This document shows, in pieces, positions 17,362 to 26,200 of a DNA stretch of 64,000 bases. The notes below the pieces were generated by a model. The model was given only the letters and a program-made list of their open reading frames with translations. It made no database searches and was not told where the DNA came from. Position numbers and translations under genes: made by a program. Origin of the DNA: Saprospiraceae bacterium (GTDB taxonomy: Bacteria; Bacteroidota; Bacteroidia; Chitinophagales; Saprospiraceae); the NCBI GenBank assembly GCA_016787415.1, contig JAEUUT010000110.1, positions 1 to 64,000 on the forward strand. Direction: 5' to 3'. The first letter of the stretch is position 1. Each line of letters opens with the position of its first letter.

Positions 17362-18261
17362 ATGGCAAGAACACCTAAAGGAAAACGCTACCAAACCATT
17401 GTCAACGCCGGCCTTAAACTGTTGTACGAACAACTGGGCTATATTCAAAGCGACATTCTCGGAAAACTTCGTACCCTCCGGCATGACATTTCATCGGCCT
17501 CTCTTTCGAATATAAAAAACGACAAGACAGTAGGTATTGCTACCCTCGAAACGGCAGCCAAAGGCATTCAGACGCTCATGGAGCAGGAACTGGACATGGC
17601 CTATGATGAAACTGCCGGCAATTTTACAGCAAGAAACACCCCTGAGTGGAAGCCGGTTGTAGTGCCCGAAAAACAGGACCCTGCCAATCAGGGTATCAAA
17701 GTGTATGCGGAAGGCAGGGCCACAGTGGCCCAAAAAACGGCGTTTTTTGCTGATGCAAAACATGAGTTAGTAGAGGTGGGCATTCGCCTCAACTCCTTTT
17801 CCACTTACTTTATTTCTCAAAGCGACAGTGCATACAAGCAGCATATTCTGAATTTGTTGCAAAGAGGCGTACACATAAAAGGTTACTTGCTCGATCCGGA
17901 TTGCGAACAGGCGCGCATGTATTTTGAAGACCGGTCTGCGGAACTGGAGACGGAACACAGGTCACTGGAAAAAATACGGGAGGTCATGCAGGACTTGCGT
18001 AGTTTGTGTACACAGTTTAAGTCGATGAACCTGCCCGGCTCGTTTGAAATTTACATTTACCAACACATTCCTTACAGCCTCTACCTGCTTGTAGATGGCG
18101 ATACCGAAGAGGGTAAAATGATGGTCTCTCCATATCTGTATGGCATTCGAAGAGCCAATTGCCCGGTGCTGGAATTTTCCAAAAAAGACCAGGAAACATT
18201 GTACAACCGCTACCTGGAAGCGTATAAGGCATTTACGAGGGATGCGCGGCTACTCGTGTAG
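17362..18261 (+). CDS. HTH plus phospholipase-D-like (DUF5919-like) protein
   Basis: 299 residues. The N-terminal 75 look like a helix-turn-helix: KGKRYQTIVNAGLKLLYEQL, then SASLSNIKNDKTVGIATLET where a recognition helix is expected. Residues about 125-290 resemble the DUF5919/PLD-like module found behind XRE-type HTHs: FFADAKHELVEVGIRLNSFS, then HILNLLQRGVHIKGYLLDPD. The HxK(x4)D catalytic motif of true phospholipase D is absent, so a sensing rather than enzymatic role is likely. No signal peptide. The gene ends exactly at a family B repeat. A DNA-binding regulator is the best reading; the family match is from memory of motifs, not a search. Confidence 0.65.
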   Translation: MARTPKGKRYQTIVNAGLKLLYEQLGYIQSDILGKLRTLRHDISSASLSNIKNDKTVGIATLETAAKGIQTLMEQELDMAYDETAGNFTARNTPEWKPVVVPEKQDPANQGIKVYAEGRATVAQKTAFFADAKHELVEVGIRLNSFSTYFISQSDSAYKQHILNLLQRGVHIKGYLLDPDCEQARMYFEDRSAELETEHRSLEKIREVMQDLRSLCTQFKSMNLPGSFEIYIYQHIPYSLYLLVDGDTEEGKMMVSPYLYGIRRANCPVLEFSKKDQETLYNRYLEAYKAFTRDARLLV

Positions 18262-18401
18262 TTATCAGTTATTGGTTATCTGTTATCAGGGGTGGTAAGG
18301 GACCATTCGTACATATTCTTGGCTTATCATTTTGTATGGCCAAATGAATATACAAATGGTCCCTTACCACCCCTGATAACAGATAACCAATAACTGATAA
18401 C
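18261..18401. repeat. Family B repeat, copy 1 (GTTATCA words)
   Basis: Perfect 47-bp inverted repeat, arms 18261-18307 and 18355-18401. The outer part consists of the heptamers GTTATCA, GTTATTG and GTTATCT; the inner part is GGGGTGGTAAGG-GACCATT. The 47-nt loop holds TTGGC and TATGGCCAAA. The first base of the array is the last base of the TAG stop of the HTH gene. Copies 2 and 3 are at 33571 and 40888. Confidence 0.96.
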
Positions 18402-18427
18402 CAATACTCCCTTTCCAGTCCCCTGTG

Positions 18428-18461
18428 AATTTACGTAAATTTTATAAAGCATTTACGTAAA
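18428..18461. promoter_or_regulatory. Tandem TTTACGTAAA operators
   Basis: Palindromes AATTTACGTAAATT (18428-18441) and TTTACGTAAA (18452-18461) have centres 22 bp apart, two helical turns. They lie about 50 bp upstream of the -7 element at 18508, a place typical for activator binding. The binding protein is unknown. Confidence 0.7.
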
Positions 18462-18507
18462 GTGCTATATATCAACTACTTATAAATCTATTTGCTTATT
18501 TCTCCCA

Positions 18508-18515
18508 TACCTTTG
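18508..18515 (+). promoter_or_regulatory. Candidate -7 element for the small secreted protein
   Basis: TACCTTTG matches TAnnTTTG. The TTTG at 18491 is only 13 bp away, too close for a standard -33, which fits a promoter that depends on the tandem operators upstream. The transcript would have a leader of about 230 nt. Confidence 0.6.
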
Positions 18516-18527
18516 TATCAACAAACC

Positions 18528-18723
18528 GGATGGCAGGGATGGTAGTAGCAGCCGGGTCTACGGGTATGCTACCGCTTTACGAACACCTGCGAAAAGGTAA
18601 TAAGCGCTTTTCTCCCTTTTTATAGCAACGGGCACCGGCTGGTGCGGCTTTGACGGCAACTTATGTGCACCCTCAGGCCTGGCCTTCTCTATGCCCCGAC
18701 AGCAGGTTTCTGCCCTGCCATCC
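18528..18723 (+). ncRNA. Structured 5' leader, candidate cis-regulatory RNA
   Basis: An 11-bp perfect helix (GGATGGCAGGG at 18528-18538 with CCCTGCCATCC at 18713-18723) closes a 174-nt interior. Inside are further stems: GGTAGTA with TGCTACC (one G-U) near 18541-18573, ACCT-GCGAAA-AGGT nested in GCTT/AAGC, and GCACC-GGCT-GGTGC. The layout resembles a multi-branched riboswitch or leader RNA with a closing P1 stem. It begins just after the promoter and ends 29 nt before the ATG at 18753. No known riboswitch class was recognised by eye. No open frame of note crosses it. Confidence 0.5.
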
Positions 18724-18752
18724 AAACATTTTTTCACTTAACAATTTCAGAA

Positions 18753-19130
18753 ATGAAAAACAAAGTCAAAAAGGTTTGGCAACAGGGAGCGCAAATATGT
18801 TTGTTGGTTCTGTTGCTTTTGCCTGCCGGAATCGGCTTCTCAGCCTCCGCTTTACACATCACGAGTGGAGAACCAGCCGTGACACTTGCTTCACAGAGCA
18901 GCAATTCTGCAACATTTTCATGGACTGCTGTGGAAGAAGCAAACTCGTACCAATCCTACTACGTGAGAGCGGAAAATGGGTACACCAGTGGCGTGGTAAG
19001 TACGAGTGCAACAAGCCTGACTCATTCGGGTCTTCCGTCTGGCACCTACAAGTTTTACTTCAGAAGCGTACTCAAAAACGGTTCTTATTCCAGTTACATC
19101 ATCATCGATGAAATAGTAATTGCGAATTAA
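18753..19130 (+). CDS. Small secreted protein, fibronectin-III-like
   Basis: 125 residues from the ATG at 18753. A signal peptide follows a basic start (MKNKVKKVWQQGAQ, then a hydrophobic stretch ending GFSASA). The mature part of about 90 residues reads like a single beta-sandwich: ATFSWTAVEEANSYQSYYVR, TSLTHSGLPSGTYKFYFRSV, which is the Trp/Leu/Tyr pattern of fibronectin type III repeats. It has no T9SS sorting domain and no partner gene. Tandem operators, a structured leader and its own terminator show a tightly regulated monocistronic unit. The biological role is unknown. Confidence 0.8.
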   Translation: MKNKVKKVWQQGAQICLLVLLLLPAGIGFSASALHITSGEPAVTLASQSSNSATFSWTAVEEANSYQSYYVRAENGYTSGVVSTSATSLTHSGLPSGTYKFYFRSVLKNGSYSSYIIIDEIVIAN

Positions 19131-19141
19131 TGTGGAATACA

Positions 19142-19176
19142 GGCTCCTGTGCATGGTGTGCAGGAGCCATTTTTTT
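19142..19176 (+). terminator. Rho-independent terminator
   Basis: Stem GGCTCCTG (19142-19149) with CAGGAGCC (19161-19168), followed by a run of seven T (19170-19176). It lies 11 bp after the stop of the small secreted protein. Confidence 0.9.
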
Positions 19177-19188
19177 GGGGTGGGTATA

Positions 19189-19349
19189 AGAGTATGTTGA
19201 GATTTCTCTTGCCGGGCTGCAAACGAAAAATTTTATTTGCAGTTTCGTTAAATTTCTCGCCGGATAGCCCGCATCCGACTGCGAAATTTGCCTTGCTGGA
19301 AATAAAATTTTTCTGTTTTCCCCTAGGCAGAGAAATCTCAACATACTCT
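19189..19349. repeat. Inverted repeat, 20-bp arms, between convergent genes
   Basis: AGAGTATGTTGAGATTTCTC at 19189-19208 is repeated inverted and perfect at 19330-19349. The 121-bp interior has mirrored AAATTT-rich words (GAAAAATTTTATTTGCAG and the like). It has no open frame with coding character. It could be a MITE-like element. Confidence 0.85.
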
Positions 19350-19393
19350 AAGAAGGATCAAGGTTGAAAATTATCATGTGCCCAACTTTCCAC

Positions 19394-20143
19394 TCATCCT
19401 TTCCAATTGGCCAAAGCCCGGTATTTCCAGTGCGTTTCCAGTGCTGCTATCCGGCAGATCGTCCATCCGGCACGACCATCGAGAAACCCTGCTTTCAGGA
19501 TATAATTCCGAATAAATTTGAAGATAGGGCTGAGCCACATGCGCCACCAGGCGCCGCGTTTGCCTTGCTGATGCATAGCCCGGGCTGCGATAAAAGCATA
19601 TTTGCGAGCGCGTTCGAGGTGTTCTTCTACGGTGTAATAACTGTAATGCAAAAGGTCGCCGTCAAGGCGTGCCGTACTTGCTTCGGCGTGCATTTCCACC
19701 CGGTCATGCGGGTTGGTGCCGCCCCAGTGGCCGAGGCGCTTGTCGAAGAGCCGCAGTTTCCGGTCGGGATACCAGCCGGAGTGCGCAATCCACTGGCCGC
19801 AGTAGTTGGTACGGCGGTTCATAATGTACGCATCAAAGCGCAGGTCGTTTTTTACATGGAGTATCGACTCCCGTAGAAGGTCGCTCAGCGCTTCATCTGC
19901 GTCCAGCGACAACACAAACGGGTGCGATGCCAGCCCGAGCGCCCGATTTTTTTGTTCGATATGACCGTCGAATGCATGTTGCTCGAAACGGACGCCAAAG
20001 GAGCGGCAGATTTGCTCCGTATCATCGCTGGAAAAAGAATCGAGCACTACTATTTCATCGGCAACGCCTGCCAGCGATTCGAGACAACGACCGATGTTGC
20101 GCTCTTCATTGAATGTGATGATGACGGCAGAAATAGGTGGCAT
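19394..20143 (-). CDS. Glycosyltransferase family 2
   Basis: 249 residues from the ATG at 20143. The frame is open into the repeat upstream (start at 20206), but a TACTTTCG promoter element at 20148-20155 argues for the inner start. GT2 features: ISAVIITFNEERNIGRCLES, DEIVVLDSFSSDDT, and the DxD motif in FVLSLDADEAL. The middle and C-terminal parts (WYPDRKLRLFDKRLGHWGG, HDRVEMHAEA) match the WaaE/KdtX-like subgroup that adds sugars to lipopolysaccharide core. Acceptor specificity is not readable. The -7 is almost on the ATG, suggesting a very short or no leader. Confidence 0.9.
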   Translation of the reverse strand: MPPISAVIITFNEERNIGRCLESLAGVADEIVVLDSFSSDDTEQICRSFGVRFEQHAFDGHIEQKNRALGLASHPFVLSLDADEALSDLLRESILHVKNDLRFDAYIMNRRTNYCGQWIAHSGWYPDRKLRLFDKRLGHWGGTNPHDRVEMHAEASTARLDGDLLHYSYYTVEEHLERARKYAFIAARAMHQQGKRGAWWRMWLSPIFKFIRNYILKAGFLDGRAGWTICRIAALETHWKYRALANWKG

Positions 20144-20162
20144 GGGGCGAAAGTACGGTAAA

Positions 20163-20295
20163 AGTCCTGAGTCGACAGTCCTGAGTCCTAAGTCTGTAGA
20201 GTACACCTACTTAACCTTGTATTTGTTTATACAAACCTCAAGAGTATGTAGGTGTACTCTACAGACTTAGGACTCAGGACTGTCGACTCAGGACT
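20163..20295. repeat. Family C repeat, copy 1 (AGTCCTG words)
   Basis: Perfect 48-bp inverted repeat: arms 20163-20210 and 20248-20295. Words are AGTCCTG, AGTCGAC, AGTCCTA, AGTCTGT; the inner end is GTAGAGTACACCTAC. Its right end is one base from the TAG stop of the giant adhesin. Copies 2 and 3 are at 32137 and 57190. Confidence 0.96.
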
Positions 20296-20296
20296 T

Positions 20297-23200
20297 CTAA
20301 CGAATCAGTGCCACATCCCCCTGCTTCCGAATCTTCATAACCCTTCCGCAGAAATCAATATCCGCTTCGAGTGTCCATACCCAAACACCTGGGCGTAGTT
20401 TGGAGCCCTTGAAGGTGCCATTCCAACTGTCGGCAGGATTTTCACTTCGGAATACCTGTGTTCCCCAGCGATCAAACACGGCAAAGTTGTATTTCAGGAT
20501 GGTCATGCCACTGGCAAAGCGCGGGCGGAAGGCAGTATTTTCTGGATCAGAGGCTTCCGTGCTGATTACATTGGGCATGTATACGATACCTTGCTCGGCA
20601 CTTAGTTCGGCCCATTCTACCTGAATCGTACCAGGCACGGTCAGGCACTGTCCGTCAATTCGCTGCAATGTGAAAGTATATATACCCGCTTCAGCCACCT
20701 TGATGCTGCGGGTAGTGTCGCCCGTCGACCAGAGGAATTTATATTCATTTGGGTTTCCAACAGTAATTTCCGGCGACAGGGTAATTTCTGTGGAATCGCA
20801 AGGAATGATACCGCCTACTGTCGCAATCGAAACTGCCGGAAGGGCGCTTATTTCAAGACTTTCCTCCACAATACAATTGGACGCATCGCGCAACTGAACC
20901 GTATATTGTCCGGCTGCAAGGTCGCTGAACAAGACGTCGCTTTGCCAGTTGCCAGCGTTGTTCAGGTCGTATTCGTAGGGCGGTGTGCCACCGCTGGCGC
21001 CGGTAATTTCCAGGCTGCCGTTTGTTTCATTCGGGCAACTTTCCGTGCCCGACAGTGCAAACGAAGCAGCCGGGAGCCCGCTTACTGTTACCATCACGAT
21101 GGAATCGCAGCCATTGGCGCTGGTCAGGTATACGGGTTCTGTGGTTCCAATCGGGATTTGCTGACCGTTGTAGTTGTAAGCCGTGCCCTCACAAACAGAT
21201 ACCTGCAAACTACTTGATGCAGATGCGTATGCATGCACAATGAGTGTGACAATCGAATCGCAACCGACCGCATTGACCAGGGTGAAATTTTGCGTCTGAC
21301 CGGCAGGTACAGATACGCCTTGATAAACGTATACTTCACCAGGGCAAACGTACACCTCCAGTGTAGAAGCCGATGGAGACAATGGCATTACCGTAACAAC
21401 TACTGTGGAATCACAACCATTGGCAGTACTTACCGTGAAATTCAGGGTAGTGCCTGCAAGCACATCCACGCCGTTGTATTGTGCCGACTCACCCGCACAC
21501 GCCTGAAGTGTAACGGCGCCTGTACCAATGATATATGGCTCTACGGTTACGATGGTGGTGGAGATACACCCGAACTGATTGGTATAGTCGAAATAATTTA
21601 CTCCAATCGGAACAGGTGTGCCCTGATAATCGGCCATGCCGCCCGGGCAGGCATACAAGGTCAGGTTGTCAGTGAAGGAAGGCAAAGGATTTACGGTGAC
21701 CAGCGTAAATACATCGCAGCCATGAATGTCGGTAGACTGGAACACTTGGCTAAAGCCCGCCGGAATAAGTGTATTGTTGTACTCGGCGAAACTGCCTTCA
21801 CAAGCGGACAAATCGACCGTTTCCATCACCGGCACACAATCAAAACGCATCAGCAGATCGATGGGCACAAAACCTTCTCCGCAACCGCTTACATACACAG
21901 AATCTTTTCCGATCACAGATGTCCACCCTGGTTCGAACGTAGTAGAATCCAGCATGACAACGTACCAGCCAGCCGGAAGGTCAGGGAACGAAAAGACGCC
22001 ATTGGCATCACTTAGCGTGGTGTCAATCGATATGCCGTCTTTTATCAGCATAACGGTAATGCCAGCCAGGGTGGTATCGGCAAAATAGTTTACCGCAGCA
22101 TCGTCATTTACATCCGACCAGACTGTGCCTTGCAGGTCGCCGGTTCCGCCGTTCAGTTGTACCGACAGTGGATCACTTTGGGCCGTACAGCCACTTGCAT
22201 CGGTCAGCACAGCGTAGTAACTACCACTTTCTGTAACAATCAGTTCCGGCGTAGTGGCGCCTGTAATCAGGCTTCCATTCTGATACCATTGCCAACTGGT
22301 TACACTCGGCAAATTAGGTACGCACAAGGTGTCGGGTGCGCAGCGTTCGTGGCAGCCCGAAGGGATAGCCGAGACCTGAGGGCCGGGCAATACCGTTACC
22401 ACATTACTCTTTGCTTCGCAACCAAATTCATTGATGACGCGGATGTAAAAACCGCCATACTCTTCCGTTGTAAGCGAGGTGCCTACCGCGCCGGTACTCC
22501 ATATAAATTGCCAGTTGGCGGGTTGTGGGCCTGTGTAAGTCAGTACATTGGACGGGCTGGCGCAATTGCTGCTGCTACTGATACTGAAGCCGCTGGGGTT
22601 GGGGTGTACGGTTACTACAAACGGGTCTGTCACGGCAGTACACCCGTTGGCAGGATTGGTTACTGTCACATTATAAGTGTGTGTGCCAACGGGCAGCAGA
22701 TTGCCCCTATTTTCGGAAAACTCGATTTCATCGGTCATGCCATTGCCGCCCGACCATACGTAATTATAATTACCATCGCCCTGCACTTGCAGGAACACAT
22801 CTTCGCCGCTGCAACTGCTCAGGGTGGGATAAGAAGTGCCCACGACCTGTCCCAACTGGTTTTTCAATAAGGCCTTGATGAGTGCGTCGGGCGCAGGCGC
22901 TACATCTATTTTGACCGGCGCGGGCACAAACGTGCATCCGTTGGCATCGGTAAGGGTTACCTGGTATACTCCGGCCTCTGTTACGGTCAGGGTTTGTGTA
23001 GCAGTACCCGCCGCATCCGACCATAAATAAGTGGCAGCGCCTGCGGGCGCAGTCAGTATCATGGTGGCGCCTTCACACAGAATACCCGGATTGGCTGGTG
23101 AAACGGCGCCGCTCAATGGGTTGGGTTCTACGGTGACAGGTAGCGAATAAGAGGCCATACAGCCGTACACATTGGTAGCTGTTGCACTTACCGTATATGT

Positions 23201-26200
23201 ATTAGGCGTGCTGTAATGGTGATACACCGTAATCCCCAGCGCATCATTGGCACTTCCCGACGACGGGTCGCCAAAATCCCAGGAAACATCCAGCAAATCG
23301 CCCGGCATATTGGCAGGTTGGAAAAGCAGGGCATTTCCGGCACAACGGGCCGCGGGGGCTGCAAAGGTGGCATCCGGGAGCGGGAATACTTCTACGGGTG
23401 CGGTGGCACTGGCCGTACAGCCGCTGTTGCCCGTGACGGTAAGTTGTACCTGATAAATGCCTGATGTAGCATAGTTATGTGTCGGATCGGCGATATTGTC
23501 GGTATTGGCAGCACCGGACCCCGGATCGCCAAAATCCCAGGCGTACGTGGTAATACTGTTGCCCGGAAGCAGTTCGCTCACATCTTCAAACGTTGTACCG
23601 TTGCTCGGGCAATCCGCTTCTGCATCGAAACGCGCTACCAGTTCCACTTTTACAGAGTCGAGGAATTTGCAGGTGCTGCCGTCCTGCAATTGTACGGTCG
23701 TAAACGATAGGTATTTACCTGCATTGTTGAATACAAAATTCGGGTTGTCGCCTGTCGCCGTTCCCAGTACATATCCACCGGATATGAAAAACAGCCAACT
23801 GGCACTTCCAGGCACATATTGTCCGGTATTGTCTACAATATGAAACTGGAATGAGTCGCAACGCACATTGGGGTCGAAAGTAGCGTCAAAAGCGCCGGGT
23901 GGGCAAAGTGCAGCGCCTCCTGGCACACCTACCCCGCCACCGCCGCCACCGCAGTAATTGAAAATATTGATAGGCCCGGCCACATGCGTGCAGCCGTACT
24001 GGTTGGTAGCCTGGACGGTATAAAATCCGTATTGGTTGGTGGCATAATCTACAGAAGTAGCGCCGGCAATCGCCGTTCCATCAACCGACCATTGATAGGT
24101 ATAATTGGCATCTGCATTGGTGAGTGCCGTCAGCAGTACGAACATGGAGTTGTTGCAAAATCCGGTAGGATCAGCCGTCGTAAGCGACACATCCGGCGCA
24201 TCGTAACTGAGCATGGTAAATTCGGATTTTCCCACGCAGCCGTTGGCATCCGTTACCTGAACGGCATAGGTGCCAAACCCGAGATTTGGATTGGCAACGG
24301 TAGATAATACTGCGCCATTATCGTCTCTCCACGAATATCCGGCAAAGGCTACGCTCGTCTGTATAGCAGCCGTGCTGCCCGGGCATAGCCCGGCAGGGTG
24401 TTGCACAATAGGGTCGGGATTGGCCCACACCGTGACCGGGAATGACGCCGTTTGCCCGCACACGGCTACATTGACCGTATGATTGCCGGGTTGTGTCCAG
24501 AAAATATCGGCAGCGCTCGTGCCTTGTCCGTCGGAAACCGCCCCTGCTCCGGCAGGTGAAATAGTCCATTGAACATCGATGTTTTGAGGAATAATGGAGT
24601 AACTACCCACTGCATCTTCGCAGGATGTGCCAGTACCGGTGATGGCCGGAATGCTGATGGCAACCGGATGAATCCGCACCGTGTCGCTGGCGCAGTTCAG
24701 TCCGTTGGTGCTCACATTGGCGACGGCAAGTTCATAGGGGCCGGTGGCGGCCCAGGTTACGTTGATGGGGCTGCCATACGCAATTTGCGGTGCGCTGGCG
24801 CCATTGGTGATAGTCCAGCGGACTTTAGCGCCAGGCGCTATCCCTTGTGCCTCGTATGTGTAGGCACTGCCGGGGCAAATATTGGGTTCGCCCGTGATGC
24901 CTGTTGGTTCGGTAGGCAATCCGGATACACTCACACCCCATTCCTGTTCGTCAGTGCAGGTTTGTGCCGGGTTGGTTGGCACCGCCAGGATGCGGTATTT
25001 ACCTGCACCGTTTAGGAAATCAGGCATGACAGTAGCAGCACCTGTTGCAGACCAGACGGAAGCCCCGGTAGGGTCAAAAAGCGTCCAGTTGGAATTCAGG
25101 TTCTGGTTGGTGGTGAGTAATTTGGTCATCAGCGTCACATTGCCATTCTCGCAGGCTTCCACTGGCCCGGCGATAGCAAATGGCGACAAAATGTGTACTT
25201 GTAACGAAGAAGAGCCCCCGCATTCCAGGTAACAATTTTCATAATCAACACTAATAGTATAGGTAGCAGCGCTGGCAAAAGACGCCCATGCCACGGTGAT
25301 TTGGTTGGTGCCTTGCCCTTCCGTAATCGTGCCACCACCGGAAATACTCCAGTTGAAACTCGTGCCGCCATAAGGTGTGATGCTGTACACTTCCACGGCT
25401 GAAGGGCATACCCGCTCGCGACCTTTTATCGGGGCATTGTTGTCGATGACTGGAATTTCTATGACAGCCGGCGTAGGGCACAGCATCCCGCTGCAAGGCT
25501 GAGAACCAAGCGTGATGGTACCGACAGGGCCACTGTTCCAGGCAACCGCAATAGTATCCGAGGTGGATGTGCCGCCGCCTGTGATCGTACCGTTTGCCGA
25601 CACCGACCAGGTGAAAGGCTGGCAGCCGTTGGAGGCAGTGTATGTAATGGCTTCTCCGGGGCATACCGTACCGATACAATCCAGCGTGGGAGAACTGGCA
25701 TCCAGTACTTCGATGGTCATTTGAGTAGTGTCGGAACACAGGCAGTTGCTGGCCGCTACCAGCGTAACGGTGTATGTGCCTGGATTGACGAAGGTATGTT
25801 GCGGGTTGGTTTCGGTAGAAGTCGTTTGATCGTCGCTAAAAGTCCATTCGTATGTGTCTGCTCCGCTGCTCTGATTCTGGAAGTACACAGGCTGATTTTT
25901 ACATACCACCAGATTGCCGGTCGCCGGTGGCGGCGGGTTGGTCGTGAAGGCTGCCTGTGGCGCTTCTATAATGTTGACACAAACGGAAGCCTCCCCGGCA
26001 CATCCGGAAATGCCATCTGAAAATGCCGACACAGATCCAGTTCCGGTACTTCCCCAGGTAACAGTGACGGACGTGCCCTGGTTGGGGTTTCCTCCCCCGG
26101 TATTTACATGCCATTCGCTGGCCCCGGATACGTGCCAGTTGATCGGCGCCTGGCCCGGTGGCGTGTTGGGAAATACGGAGTACGTTACGGTGGTTCCGGG

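Noticed and set aside
18261..18401. Possible CRISPR array in the repetitive intergenic regions
   Set aside because: The units are 7-12 bp with no unique spacers of constant length and no cas genes anywhere in the window.
20144..20206. N-terminal extension of the glycosyltransferase (MYSTDLGLRTVDSG)
   Set aside because: The same peptide appears in other family C copies (e.g. opposite hemA near 57200) because the arms are conserved DNA. A -7 element inside it supports the inner start.
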